From Alkalitalea saponilacus (GTDB taxonomy: Bacteria > Bacteroidota > Bacteroidia > Bacteroidales > Marinilabiliaceae): a stretch of DNA of 64,000 nucleotides. How positions within the stretch are numbered: position 1 is the stretch's first letter; each line of letters opens with the position of its first letter. The stretch spans positions 1 through 64,000 of the forward strand of contig NZ_FUYV01000007.1 in the NCBI RefSeq assembly GCF_900168165.1, written 5' to 3'. The position numbers were made by a program, and so were the translations under genes. Below, piece after piece: positions 21,251 through 30,116 of this stretch. The notes under the pieces were generated by a model. That model ran no database searches and was not told the origin of the DNA. It saw nothing but the letters and a program-made list of their open reading frames with translations.

Positions 21251-22777
21251 ATGAGCAACTTTGATTGGAAAAAACTTCAGAATGGCTCCGACATCAGGGG
21301 AATTGCCCTTGATGGGGTTCAGAATGAAGAAGTGAACCTGACGCCTGAAGTAGTGGCGCGCCTTGGTGAGGCCTTTGCCGCATGGTTAAATGAAAATCAC
21401 CCAACCTCAGAGCAAACCAGAATAGCAGTTGGTATGGACTCCAGACTTTCCGGCCCAAGACTCAGCAAAGCATTAACTGACCAACTCGCTAAGTGTGGTA
21501 TTGAAGTATTTGATGTTGGACTAGCATCTACACCGGCCATGTTTATGAGTACGGTAATGGGTGAGGAACCCATGCACGGAGCCATCATGCTTACTGCCAG
21601 CCACCTGCCATACAATCGTAACGGACTTAAGTTTTTCACACCAAATGGAGGTTTGGAAAAAGAAGATATCTCTAAAATTCTGGAATATGCATCCGGATTA
21701 CAAGAATACAAATCTGAAAGCAAAGGAAGTGTAAAAAGTTGCTATTTCATGGAAAAATATGCGGCTCACTTTGTGGATTTAATCAGGACAAAAGTAAATC
21801 ACCCCGACCACTACAATGAACCCCTGAAAGGATTAAAAATTGTAGTGGACGCAGGAAATGGAGCTGGCGGATTTTATGCCACCAAAGTTCTGGAGCCTCT
21901 TGGAGCCGATATTTCCGAAAGCCAATACCTTGAACCCGACGGCCGTTTCCCCAACCACATTCCAAACCCTGAGGATGATCTGGCCATGGCCTCCATCATT
22001 AGAAAAGTAAAACAAGTCAATGCAGATTTAGGTGTTATTTTTGATACCGATGTGGACAGAGCCGCTCTTGTTAGTCAAAGTGGAACTCCAATCAACCGCA
22101 ACAGCCTTATTGCTTTAATTTCAGCCGTGGTTTTGGATGAACATCCAAAATCCACCATCGTAACCGACTCCATCACATCCAATGGCCTTGAATGGTTTAT
22201 AAAAGAACATCTCAAAGGCAAACACAAAAGATACATGCGAGGTTACAAAAATGTAATCAACGAAGCCATCCGGTTAAACAACACCGGAGAACCATGTTGG
22301 TTAGCCATTGAAACATCGGGACACGCTGCACTAAAAGAAAACCATTTCATGGATGACGGCGCCTATCTGGTTACTAAACTGATCATTAAAATGGCTCAAC
22401 TTAGTAAATCAGGCAAACGGCTCACCTCTCTGATTGAAAAGATGCCGGTACCTGCAGAATCAGCAGAAATCAGAATCGGAATCAATACTCCTGAATTTAA
22501 AGAATATGGCGAAAAGGTAATTATGAATCTGGGACTTTTGGCCGGAAGCAAACAAGGATGGGACATTGCACCGGATAATTTTGAGGGAGTTAGAATAAAT
22601 TGTGATATTCCCGGACAAAAAGGGTGGTTCCTCCTTCGCTTATCGCTGCACGACCCGGTTATCCCCTTAAATATTGAGTCGGAAGATCAGGGTGGATTAA
22701 TCAGAATAAAAGAAGCGCTGATGGAGTTTTTCAACGATTATGATAAACTTGACTTAAGTGGTTTTAAGAACATATAG
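21251..22777 (+). CDS. Phosphoglucomutase/phosphomannomutase family protein
   Basis: The 508-residue protein is an alpha-D-phosphohexomutase. The phosphoserine loop is TASHLPYNRNGLKFF (Ser near 117), the metal loop is DTDVDRA (from residue 265), and the sugar-binding region has IETSGHAALKENHFMDDGA (about 356-374). The final domain carries the phosphate-binding loop. It should interconvert hexose 1- and 6-phosphates; mannose or glucose cannot be decided from the motifs. It is in an operon with the SIS isomerase and, after 3 bases, the isochorismatase-like gene. Confidence 0.85.
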   Translation: MSNFDWKKLQNGSDIRGIALDGVQNEEVNLTPEVVARLGEAFAAWLNENHPTSEQTRIAVGMDSRLSGPRLSKALTDQLAKCGIEVFDVGLASTPAMFMSTVMGEEPMHGAIMLTASHLPYNRNGLKFFTPNGGLEKEDISKILEYASGLQEYKSESKGSVKSCYFMEKYAAHFVDLIRTKVNHPDHYNEPLKGLKIVVDAGNGAGGFYATKVLEPLGADISESQYLEPDGRFPNHIPNPEDDLAMASIIRKVKQVNADLGVIFDTDVDRAALVSQSGTPINRNSLIALISAVVLDEHPKSTIVTDSITSNGLEWFIKEHLKGKHKRYMRGYKNVINEAIRLNNTGEPCWLAIETSGHAALKENHFMDDGAYLVTKLIIKMAQLSKSGKRLTSLIEKMPVPAESAEIRIGINTPEFKEYGEKVIMNLGLLAGSKQGWDIAPDNFEGVRINCDIPGQKGWFLLRLSLHDPVIPLNIESEDQGGLIRIKEALMEFFNDYDKLDLSGFKNI

Positions 22778-22780
22778 AAG

Positions 22781-23323
22781 ATGAGAATTGAGAAAGAACA
22801 ATCCATAGCAGTAATCATTGATGTGCAGGAAAGACTGTTCCCTCACATCCATGAAAGTGAAAAACTGGCAGTAAATTTACAAATATTGATAGAAGGACTT
22901 AACGTCCTTCAAGTGCCAATTAAGGTAACCGAGCAATATAAAAAAGGCCTTGGTGAAACCATACCGGCCATCGCTAATCTGCTCACAGGGTGTAAATCGG
23001 TTGAAAAAACAGCCTTCAGTTGTTGTGATGAGCCGGCATTTCTCTCAGACATAGAGAAAAAACCGGCTAAATTTGTCATTCTGGCAGGAATCGAATCCCA
23101 TATTTGTGTGTTACAAACTGCATTAGATCTGAAAGCCAATGGCTTTCAGCCTGTGGTGGTTGAAGATTGTGTTGCTTCACGTAATCCTGAGAACAAACGC
23201 ATCGCCATTAACCGCATGCTACAGGAGGGGATTACCGTAACAAGTTATGAATCGCTTCTGTTTGAATTATGTCGTATGGCTGGTACAGATCAATTTAAAG
23301 CCATATCAAAACTCGTAAAGTAA
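22781..23323 (+). CDS. Isochorismatase-family hydrolase
   Basis: The 180-residue protein has the cysteine hydrolase fold of the isochorismatase family: the catalytic aspartate in VIIDVQERL (D14), and the cysteine in AGIESHICVLQTALDL (C109), preceded by the cis-peptide region. It is closest in look to YcaC-like members of unknown substrate rather than to nicotinamidases, since the usual metal-binding histidines are not evident. It lies inside the operon, 3 bases after the mutase and 8 before the sugar kinase. Confidence 0.82.
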   Translation: MRIEKEQSIAVIIDVQERLFPHIHESEKLAVNLQILIEGLNVLQVPIKVTEQYKKGLGETIPAIANLLTGCKSVEKTAFSCCDEPAFLSDIEKKPAKFVILAGIESHICVLQTALDLKANGFQPVVVEDCVASRNPENKRIAINRMLQEGITVTSYESLLFELCRMAGTDQFKAISKLVK

Positions 23324-23331
23324 AAAGTTCT

Positions 23332-24288
23332 ATGCGTCATATTTACGGTATCGGAGAAGCACTTCTTGATGTCATTTTTAAAAACAACCAACCCGTTGGC
23401 GCAACGGCAGGTGGCAGCACGCTGAATGCTATTGTTTCTTTGGGACGAATGGGTTACAACCCCAGTTTTATCAGTGAAATTGGAAACGATCGCATTGGCG
23501 ATCTGATCGACAATTTCTTGTTGGAGAACGGTGTCTCAGACACCTTTCTCTTTAGGCGTGAAGGGAATCGTTCTCCTTTGGCACTGGCATTCCTCAATCA
23601 AAAAAATGATGCCGAATATGAAATATTTAAGGACTATTCATCTCAATCACTCAGCGGTGAAATGCCCAACTTTAAAGAAGACGACATAGTACTTTTCGGT
23701 TCATTTTTCTCTCTGAACCCGGCTTTGAGACCTCAGCTGAAAAAATATCTCAGGGAAGCTAAAGATAAAGGAGCCATCATTGTTTACGATCCGAACTACA
23801 GAAATCACCATTCGCATAAAACAGACAAACTGATTACAGTAATTGAAGAGAATTTCTCAATGGCTGACATTGTTCGTGGCAGCGATGAGGACTTCAAAAA
23901 CATATACGGCACAGAAGATTTGAAAGAGATTTCTGATCGGATTAGAAAACTTTGCAACAACCTTGTTATTACAGCAAACTCACATGGGGTTCATCTGTTT
24001 GGAAACGAAGTTGACAAATGGTACGAAGTGCTAAAAATTGATCCGGTAAGTACAATAGGTGCCGGAGATAATTTCAATGCCGGACTCGTGCATGGCCTTC
24101 TCAAGCAGAACATATCAATCAATAATATTCATTCAATCACAGAGGATCAATGGGATGAAATAATTCCCTGCGGCATTGCTTTTGCTTCTGAAGTATGCTG
24201 CTCGCTTGACAATTACGTACCAAATAACTATATTCAAACTTTGGATAATCAGGTTTCAGAAATTAAAAATTTACAATATGCGACCTAA
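23332..24288 (+). CDS. PfkB-family carbohydrate kinase
   Basis: The 318-residue protein is a ribokinase/PfkB kinase. The N-terminal GGSTLNAIVSLGRMG and GNDRIGD motifs form the sugar site and the C-terminal STIGAGDNFNAG has the catalytic aspartate (D246). It phosphorylates a sugar, possibly fructose, judged only from general similarity. Its stop overlaps a possible early start of the following LapA-like gene. It fits with the mutase and isomerase of the same operon in sugar-phosphate metabolism. Confidence 0.85.
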   Translation: MRHIYGIGEALLDVIFKNNQPVGATAGGSTLNAIVSLGRMGYNPSFISEIGNDRIGDLIDNFLLENGVSDTFLFRREGNRSPLALAFLNQKNDAEYEIFKDYSSQSLSGEMPNFKEDDIVLFGSFFSLNPALRPQLKKYLREAKDKGAIIVYDPNYRNHHSHKTDKLITVIEENFSMADIVRGSDEDFKNIYGTEDLKEISDRIRKLCNNLVITANSHGVHLFGNEVDKWYEVLKIDPVSTIGAGDNFNAGLVHGLLKQNISINNIHSITEDQWDEIIPCGIAFASEVCCSLDNYVPNNYIQTLDNQVSEIKNLQYAT

Positions 24289-24298
24289 AACAAACAAC

Positions 24299-24583
24299 AT
24301 GACTGTCTTAAAAAAGAAAGTTCAATTCTCTTTTTGGGTGTTTATCGCTCTTACAATTTTGTTGGTTATATTTTCCGTGCAAAACTCAGGCGCCATTGAA
24401 GTAAAGCTTCTATTCTGGAAACCAAATGTATCGTTGTCAATTTTGCTGATTGGAACCTTTTTAACCGGACTCATTACCGGAGCACTATATGCTTACAAAC
24501 GCTTCCTGCCCGAAAAAGGAGAATACATTGAATACAAGGAGTTACCCCCGGAAGACAAATCGAAAGTTGAAAAAGATATTTAG
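24299..24583 (+). CDS. LapA/DUF1049-family membrane protein
   Basis: The 94-residue protein has two membrane helices (about 12-32 and 47-67) with IFSVQNSGAIEVKLLFWKP between them, the hallmark of the LapA (DUF1049) family, and a charged C-terminal tail. LapA-type proteins help in assembly of the outer membrane in proteobacteria; the role in Bacteroidota is less clear. I chose the ATG at 24299 because the first helix then starts in the usual place; the ATG at 24278 would overlap the kinase gene and add seven residues. The last 17 bases overlap the WbqC gene. Confidence 0.75.
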   Translation: MTVLKKKVQFSFWVFIALTILLVIFSVQNSGAIEVKLLFWKPNVSLSILLIGTFLTGLITGALYAYKRFLPEKGEYIEYKELPPEDKSKVEKDI

Positions 24584-25196
24584 CACCTCCATATTTCCTC
24601 CTGTTCACTATTTTGCCCATCTGGCATCCTGTCAGGAGGCTGTTATTGAGCGCTATTGTAACTATTCAAGGCAAACTTATCGCAACCGGTATGTTATTCT
24701 TGGTGCAAATGGTGTTTTACCATTAACAGTTCCGGTTGTGAAAACATCTGGCAAAAAAACCTGCACCAAGGATGTTGAGGTAGATTATGACACACCATGG
24801 AACCAGGTTCACTGGAAATCCATTGAAGCAGCGTACAACTCTTCTCCCTACTACATCTATTACAAAGATGATATTGAGCCAATATTTACAAAAAAATGGA
24901 AGTACCTGCTCGATATGAATCAATACGCTTTGGAAGTTGCTATGGAATGTACCGGTGTTTCTGCAAAAATCAGTTTTACAAAGGAGTGGCAAAGGGAGTA
25001 TCAACATCCGGATTTTCGTGACTCCATACATCCCAAAAAAAACTATTCGGTTGATAAAAGTTTCAGACCGGAGCCTTATCGTCAGGTTTTTGCGCTCAAC
25101 CAACCGTTTATACCAAACCTGAGTATTCTGGATCTGCTTTTTAACAAAGGACCAGAGTCACTGATTGTACTAGAGAAGAGCATTAAAGCAGATTAA
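24567..25196 (+). CDS. WbqC-family protein
   Basis: The 209-residue protein matches the WbqC family (PF08889): STSIFPPVHYFAHLASCQEA at the start, RNRYVILGANGVLPLTVPVV, WNQVHWKSIEAAYNSSPYY and FTKKWKYLLDMNQ. WbqC proteins are found in O-antigen and glycan gene clusters and in isolation and may be involved in amino-sugar transfer, without direct proof. The start is taken as TTG 24567, which places the family N-terminus right after it and overlaps the previous gene by 17 bases; a longer frame from 24489 has an atypical N-terminus. Its end overlaps the convergent Nudix gene by 14 bases. Confidence 0.8.
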   Translation: MKKIFSTSIFPPVHYFAHLASCQEAVIERYCNYSRQTYRNRYVILGANGVLPLTVPVVKTSGKKTCTKDVEVDYDTPWNQVHWKSIEAAYNSSPYYIYYKDDIEPIFTKKWKYLLDMNQYALEVAMECTGVSAKISFTKEWQREYQHPDFRDSIHPKKNYSVDKSFRPEPYRQVFALNQPFIPNLSILDLLFNKGPESLIVLEKSIKAD

Positions 25197-25605
25197 TTGC
25201 ATCCTGAATAATATCTGCATGATCAAAAGCCAACTCAGGAAGTTCATCAATTTTGAACCAAGCTGCATCGTGGGCATCATCTCCGGCATTTAGTTCAAGT
25301 TCAACATCTGTTAAGGCCAAATAGGCAACGGTAATGGTGTGTCCACGAGGATCCCGGTTAGGTTTTCCATAAGCTCCAATTTGCTTAACCTTTACACCGG
25401 AAAGGCCGGTTTCTTCTTCCAGTTCTCGAAGCGCAGTATCTGTGAGATCTTCATTTTCGTCCACAAATCCGCCGGGGAGTGCCCACAAACCTTTAAAAGG
25501 CTCAAACTTTCTTTTTATCAGCAGCAACTTTGATTGATCAATTCCAACCGAAAAAACAACAATGTCGCAAGTTACAGAAGGACGCGGGTAGTTATAAGTA
25601 TGCAT
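25183..25605 (-). CDS. Nudix hydrolase
   Basis: The 140-residue protein has a full Nudix box at residues 46-68 (GX5EX7REUXEEXGU, with RELEEETG), preceded by GLWALPG, and a LLLIKRKF strand. It should hydrolyse a nucleoside diphosphate derivative. The N-terminal PRPSVTCDIVVFSV and the 140-residue length resemble ADP-ribose or ADP-sugar pyrophosphatases in Bacteroidota (NrtR-like enzymes have an additional wHTH domain, absent here). The gene lies 4 bases downstream of the NlpC/P60 gene. Confidence 0.87.
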   Translation of the reverse strand: MHTYNYPRPSVTCDIVVFSVGIDQSKLLLIKRKFEPFKGLWALPGGFVDENEDLTDTALRELEEETGLSGVKVKQIGAYGKPNRDPRGHTITVAYLALTDVELELNAGDDAHDAAWFKIDELPELAFDHADIIQDAINLL

Positions 25606-25609
25606 AATA

Positions 25610-26383
25610 TTATTCCATCATTCGCTTGATAACACGCAGGTGGTGAGTGTATTTTTGCAATTCACGATTAAATATACCCTGATGATCCAGATGATCTAAC
25701 CGAACCTCACCGCTGGCATGTAAAATACGGCCTTGCCCCAAACAAATTCCAACATGGGTAATTTCACCTTCGGGATTATCAAAAAAAGCAAGATCTCCTG
25801 CTCTGGCCTCTTCCACGAAACTAACCATGGCTCCATGTTCAATTTGCTGTGAAGCATTGCGAGGTAATCGCTTTCCCATTATTTTAAAAACAACCTGAGA
25901 TAAACCTGAACAGTCGATGCCAAATATATTTCTCCCACCCCACAAATAGGAAGTATTTAAAAATCCTTTTGCAATTTCTTCAAGATCTGGAGTACGATCA
26001 GGAACAGTACTTTGGCAATAAAATTCCTTATGACCTATTACAAAAGAGTTTCGGTCCTCACCATTAAAAACAATTCGGCTTCCCGCTGAAATTAATTGAG
26101 CTGACTTTTCTGGCTCACGGATCAACTTGAACATGGGCGTAGGTATTATCACTCCGGGAGCTGATAGCCACAACTCTATTTCTTTGTCCCTGACCGGATA
26201 ATACATGCGCTCATCTATCCAGCCTTCATATCCGTCAAATTCAGTTTTGATTTTAACCCAGCCATTCATTATTTCATCTACGTAAAAAACCTCACCAAAC
26301 AACAACTGGGTTTCGAGCTCAGATTTTTCGGAAGGCTCACGCCTTACCGAAAGCACACTATATGGACTAATCGAACCTCTCAT
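25610..26383 (-). CDS. NlpC/P60 peptidase with SH3-type domains
   Basis: The 257-residue protein has one or two bacterial SH3 domains at the N-terminus (SVLSVRREPSEKSELETQLL, WVKIKTEFDGYEGWI) and a C40 peptidase domain from about 135: YLWGGRNIFGIDCSGL (catalytic C158), then GDLAFFDNPEGEITHVGICL (catalytic histidine) and ILHASG. Such enzymes cleave peptidoglycan peptides between D-Glu and the diamino acid. No signal peptide is visible, so it may act in the cytoplasm on recycled muropeptides, as do other signal-less members. Complete. Confidence 0.85.
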   Translation of the reverse strand: MRGSISPYSVLSVRREPSEKSELETQLLFGEVFYVDEIMNGWVKIKTEFDGYEGWIDERMYYPVRDKEIELWLSAPGVIIPTPMFKLIREPEKSAQLISAGSRIVFNGEDRNSFVIGHKEFYCQSTVPDRTPDLEEIAKGFLNTSYLWGGRNIFGIDCSGLSQVVFKIMGKRLPRNASQQIEHGAMVSFVEEARAGDLAFFDNPEGEITHVGICLGQGRILHASGEVRLDHLDHQGIFNRELQKYTHHLRVIKRMME

Positions 26384-26884
26384 ATCTCGCTTCTGTTTAT
26401 ATTAAAGGGGATGCAGCAATTTATGCTCCATAAAAAAATCAAATCGAAAGATAATTAAAAGAATGATTGGATGTAAAAATAATCTCAAAATTATTATTAT
26501 CAACTGATGTTCGGTAAAAAAGAGTTAATAAAAAAACTTGGGTTTAGATTCCTTTCCGCAAGGCGGAATTCGCAATGACAGTTACTTAGCTTTTAATTGA
26601 ATGGGGTTCGTAACGGCAAAACCGTTACGAACCCCATTCAAAGCAAAAATCCACGAAAGTCATGTCATTTCGACCAAAGGGAGATATCTCGAAAATTTTC
26701 CAAGACACCAATGATTCTCCTTAAAAACAAAAAAGTCACATCTCATGTTATATCCATAGATTGGAAAAAATGCTTAGATTAGCATTATAATAAGGATGGT
26801 TACAATTATTGGCATTTCAGGTTATGCGGAATCAATAGATCATCCTGAACTAATTTATCTAAATCTTGATTAATTGATTTTAAC
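26384..26884. other. Intergenic region with dispersed repeats
   Basis: Between divergent genes lie about 500 bases with no supported gene. Around 26548-26584 the sequence TTCCGCAAGGCGGAATTCGC followed by AATGAC, and around 26663-26700 the sequence TGTCATTTCGACCAAAGGGA, resemble a family of dispersed repeats common in Bacteroidota. The perfect hairpin at 26597-26641 is between them. Confidence 0.5.
26597..26641. repeat. Perfect 20-bp inverted repeat
   Basis: The arms at 26597-26616 and 26622-26641 are perfectly complementary over 20 bases, with a 5-base loop (CAAAA). The core, GGGGTTCGTAACGG / CCGTTACGAACCCC, has the AACGG/CCGTT motif of the island elements. No A-T rich tail follows that would make it a standard terminator. 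Confidence 0.75.
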
Positions 26885-29017
26885 ATGATTGACTCTATAA
26901 AAAAATATTCCAAAGCAATCAACCGTATACTGCTATTTATAGCCGCCATTTTACTTGTTATTTATATATTTCCCCGACAAGGAAAATTTCGGTATGAATA
27001 TACACACGGGCGCCCATGGACTCATGAGACTTTAATTGCACCGTTTGATTTCCCAATACATAAATCTCAGGCAGAACTGCGCGCCGAACGAGAGAATGCT
27101 CTTCATAATTTCAGACCCTATTTTAATTATGAGCCATCTGTCTCGGGACAAATGACCCAGTTTTTTGAAGAAACTTATGTCAGTCAACTTCCCACGCTGC
27201 TTTCAACCTACCCATTCTTAACCAACAGGTTAAGAAACAATGATTCAAAAACTGTTTATAATCATATAAAGGAACTTGCACAACAAAAATTGATCAGCAT
27301 ATATAACACCGGACTCATATCGCTTCCAGAAGAGTATGAAGAATTACCAGAATCAACTGTCATTATGGTGGTACGTAATAATTTTGCCGAACCATATGAA
27401 ATAGGGGAGTTTTTTAACTATCAGAGTGCATACCTGGAGCTTTCCACGATTATTTTTGACATCATTGATAAAAACAGCAATGTATCACAGGATCAGACTG
27501 ATAATTTAATCAGCAATCTGCAACTCAACAGATATTTGGAGGCAAATATCCGTTTTGAGCCGGAGCGTACTGAACAGGAACGTCAAAACATTCTCAGGAA
27601 CATCAGCCTCACCAGCGGAATTGTCCTGGCTGGGCAACGCATCATTGAGACAGGTGAACTAATTACCGAAGAGACCGGAAGAATACTTGATTCACTCAGA
27701 CTGGAATATGAAACAAGCTTAGGAAGGGGCAATAGCCACTACTTTATTCTTGCAGGTCAAGCAACCATCATCGTTCTTCTGTTTGTTATTATATTTCTAT
27801 TCCTTTACTATTTTAGGACAGATGTATACAACAACCTGTTGTCTGTCCTTTTTCTTCTCATGATGGTGTCATCTATGATCCTGATGGCAAGCATTTCACA
27901 TCGCACTGACAATTTCCCTATATATGTTATCCCGTTTGCGATTCTACCTATTATTGTAAGAATATTTTTTGATTCACGGCTTGCATTCTTTATACATGTA
28001 ACCACGGTGTTACTTGCTGCATTTTATGTGAGTAATAGCTTTGAATTTGTAATACTACAAATACCCGCAGGGCTAACAGCCATGTTCAGCTTGTTCCGTA
28101 TGGTACGACGCTCCCAACTTGTACGAGCCGCCATTTTGGTTTTCCTTTCATATTCATTATTCTACACCGGATTATCACTATGGCAGGAGGGTGATTTTCT
28201 ACAAATCAATCACAATACTTACTTCTATTTTCTGGCAAATGGAGTGTTGCTGTTAATGATTTATCCACTGATTTACATCTTTGAGAAGCTATTTGGATTC
28301 TTATCCGATGTAACTCTGGTGGAGCTTGCAGACACCAACCACCCGGTGCTCAGGCGACTGGCTGAAAAAGCTCCTGGTACATTCCAGCACTCCATTCAGG
28401 TAGGGAATCTTGCACAGGAGGCTGTTTACAAAATTGGAGGAAACCCGCTGCTTGTAAGAGCCGGCGCCATGTATCATGATATTGGCAAACTTTGGTCGCC
28501 AATATATTTTACTGAAAACCAGTCATCAGGCATGAATCCGCATGACAACATGCCTTACGATGAAAGTGCACAGTTAGTTATTCATCATATTGAAAACGGG
28601 GTAAAAATGGCGCAAAAGGAAAAACTGCCTCGTCAAATCATTGATTTTATCACAACCCATCAGGGAACCATGAAAACCAAATATTTTTACAACTCTTATG
28701 TGAATCAAAACCCGGGTGAAGACCCGGATGTAAGTCTCTTCACCTATCCCGGGCCAACGCCATTCACCAAGGAAACAGCTGTATTAATGATGGCCGATTC
28801 GGTTGAGGCAGCCTCCAGAAGTCTTAAAAACTATTCGGATGATGAGATTGATAGGTTGGTGGAAAACATCATAAACGATCAGATTGCAGAAAACCAGTTT
28901 ATTGACGCACCCATCACATTCAAAGAAATTACAGAAGTAAAGGAAGTTTTTAAGCAAAAGCTTAAAAACATTTATCATGCAAGGGTTGAATATCCGAAAT
29001 TAAAAAAAGGGAAATAG
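26885..29017 (+). CDS. pgpH: 7TM HD-domain phosphodiesterase, PgpH-like
   Basis: The 710-residue protein has a first membrane helix (about 14-31), an extracytoplasmic 7TMR-HDED domain (about 40-290), seven helices (about 300-480) and a cytoplasmic HD domain with GTFQHSIQVGNLAQEA, MYHDIGKLWSPIYF, IHHIENGVKMA and MMADSVEAASRSL. This order is that of PgpH, a phosphodiesterase which degrades cyclic di-AMP. All HD metal ligands appear to be present. It is a single gene flanked by repeat-bearing intergenic regions. The assignment is good, the nucleotide specificity is taken from the family. Confidence 0.85.
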   Translation: MIDSIKKYSKAINRILLFIAAILLVIYIFPRQGKFRYEYTHGRPWTHETLIAPFDFPIHKSQAELRAERENALHNFRPYFNYEPSVSGQMTQFFEETYVSQLPTLLSTYPFLTNRLRNNDSKTVYNHIKELAQQKLISIYNTGLISLPEEYEELPESTVIMVVRNNFAEPYEIGEFFNYQSAYLELSTIIFDIIDKNSNVSQDQTDNLISNLQLNRYLEANIRFEPERTEQERQNILRNISLTSGIVLAGQRIIETGELITEETGRILDSLRLEYETSLGRGNSHYFILAGQATIIVLLFVIIFLFLYYFRTDVYNNLLSVLFLLMMVSSMILMASISHRTDNFPIYVIPFAILPIIVRIFFDSRLAFFIHVTTVLLAAFYVSNSFEFVILQIPAGLTAMFSLFRMVRRSQLVRAAILVFLSYSLFYTGLSLWQEGDFLQINHNTYFYFLANGVLLLMIYPLIYIFEKLFGFLSDVTLVELADTNHPVLRRLAEKAPGTFQHSIQVGNLAQEAVYKIGGNPLLVRAGAMYHDIGKLWSPIYFTENQSSGMNPHDNMPYDESAQLVIHHIENGVKMAQKEKLPRQIIDFITTHQGTMKTKYFYNSYVNQNPGEDPDVSLFTYPGPTPFTKETAVLMMADSVEAASRSLKNYSDDEIDRLVENIINDQIAENQFIDAPITFKEITEVKEVFKQKLKNIYHARVEYPKLKKGK

Positions 29018-29105
29018 GCGATAGGTTAGTGGGTTGTTAGGATATTAGGAAACAAGCAGGTCGTTAATCCTGAATAACACTGGATTACATTCAATATTGT
29101 TTGGA

Positions 29106-29215
29106 AAATGATGTTTTGTCCTAAATTACTGTGCCGTTAGGCACAAAATATCGGTAGAAAGACATGATATCATCAGATTCAGTGTCCCTTAGGGACACAA
29201 GAATTAATGGTCATA
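29106..29215. repeat. Dispersed repeat with TGTGCC/GGCACA and TGTCCC/GGGACA hairpins
   Basis: TGTGCC-GTTA-GGCACA followed by AAAATATCGGTAGAAA, and about 60 bases later TGTCCC-TTA-GGGACA, form two short hairpins. The phrase with GGCACAAAATATCGGTAG looks like a repeat that I associate with many Bacteroidales genomes. The rest of the gap between 29018 and 29261 contains no supported gene. Confidence 0.5.
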
Positions 29216-29261
29216 TAAATATTTCACCTAAATTTACTATATATTGAAATTGCAGACTACA

Positions 29262-29298
29262 AAAAAATCCTCTTTCGTTAAAAAAAAGAGGATTTTTT
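29262..29298. terminator. Bidirectional terminator between pgpH and lspA
   Basis: AAAAAATCCTCTTT (29262-29275) pairs perfectly with AAAGAGGATTTTTT (29285-29298), giving a 14-bp stem with A- and T-runs on both sides. It can end both the pgpH and the ileS-lspA transcripts, which converge here. Confidence 0.85.
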
Positions 29299-29319
29299 AT
29301 ATTTAAATCACATTCAGTA

Positions 29320-29940
29320 TTATAATGTTCCTTCGGGAAAGAATCTCTTTTGGAAAATCAGGATGATAAAAATCCCAACAGTAATGGCCGAATCAGCAAT
29401 ATTGAAAACGGGACGAAAAAAGATAAATTCGTTACCTCCAACAAATGGGAGCCATTGCGGATAGGTACCAGTAAGCAGTGGGAAATAGAACATATCAACT
29501 ACCTTTCCATGTAAAAAGGGAGCATACCCACCACCTTCAGGCAAGAAAGTGGCAACACGGCCATAACTTGCATCAAATATCATCCCGTAAAATGCACTGT
29601 CGATGATATTACCCAAGGCACCGGCAAAAACAAGACTAACACTCACAATCAAACCTGTATGCGCATCTTTTTTAGTGAGATTATACAGATACCAACCAAT
29701 GGCAGTTACAGCTACAATGCGAAAAATACTAAGTATAATTTTACCATACTCACCAGCGAGCTCCATCCCAAATGCCATACCATTATTCTCCACAAAGTGG
29801 ATAATAAACCACTCGAAAATGCGATATTCTTGTCCGAGCATCATGTTGGTTTTAATCCAAATCTTTAGAACCTGATCAATAATAAGGATTACACCGATGA
29901 TAATAAGTGACAATTTCAATTTGCTGATATCAACCTTCAT
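29320..29940 (-). CDS. lspA: Lipoprotein signal peptidase (signal peptidase II)
   Basis: The 206-residue membrane protein has four helices and the catalytic aspartate motifs of LspA: GNIIDSAFYG and FNIADSAITVG, besides FVENNGMAFGM. It cuts the signal peptide of prelipoproteins after lipidation of the cysteine; several lipoproteins in this window, such as the one at 46726-48375, would be substrates. The insertion between helices 3 and 4 (about 35 residues) makes it longer than proteobacterial LspA, as is normal for Bacteroidota. It ends the ileS-dksA-like-lspA cluster and is followed by a strong terminator. Confidence 0.93.
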   Translation of the reverse strand: MKVDISKLKLSLIIIGVILIIDQVLKIWIKTNMMLGQEYRIFEWFIIHFVENNGMAFGMELAGEYGKIILSIFRIVAVTAIGWYLYNLTKKDAHTGLIVSVSLVFAGALGNIIDSAFYGMIFDASYGRVATFLPEGGGYAPFLHGKVVDMFYFPLLTGTYPQWLPFVGGNEFIFFRPVFNIADSAITVGIFIILIFQKRFFPEGTL

Positions 29941-30116
29941 CCATTCAAATTTTTAATATCGCTTGTACCATGCGATAAAATTGATAATAATTTACCACTC
30001 AATATTTGTGCCGTTCATACCCCCTACCCCAAAAACAAAAGGTGACACGCGATATCTGTTTACCGCTGCCACCAGTAAATTTATGAATCTGTTTACGCTT
30101 TATAATCAGAGTTGGA

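Noticed and set aside
24176-24583. Long form of the LapA-like protein (135 residues)
   Set aside because: It would overlap the kinase gene by more than 110 bases and put 41 atypical residues before the first helix; the start at 24299 fits the family.
24489-25196. Long form of the WbqC protein (235 residues)
   Set aside because: The extra 26 residues are the shifted frame of the LapA-like tail; family similarity begins just after TTG 24567.
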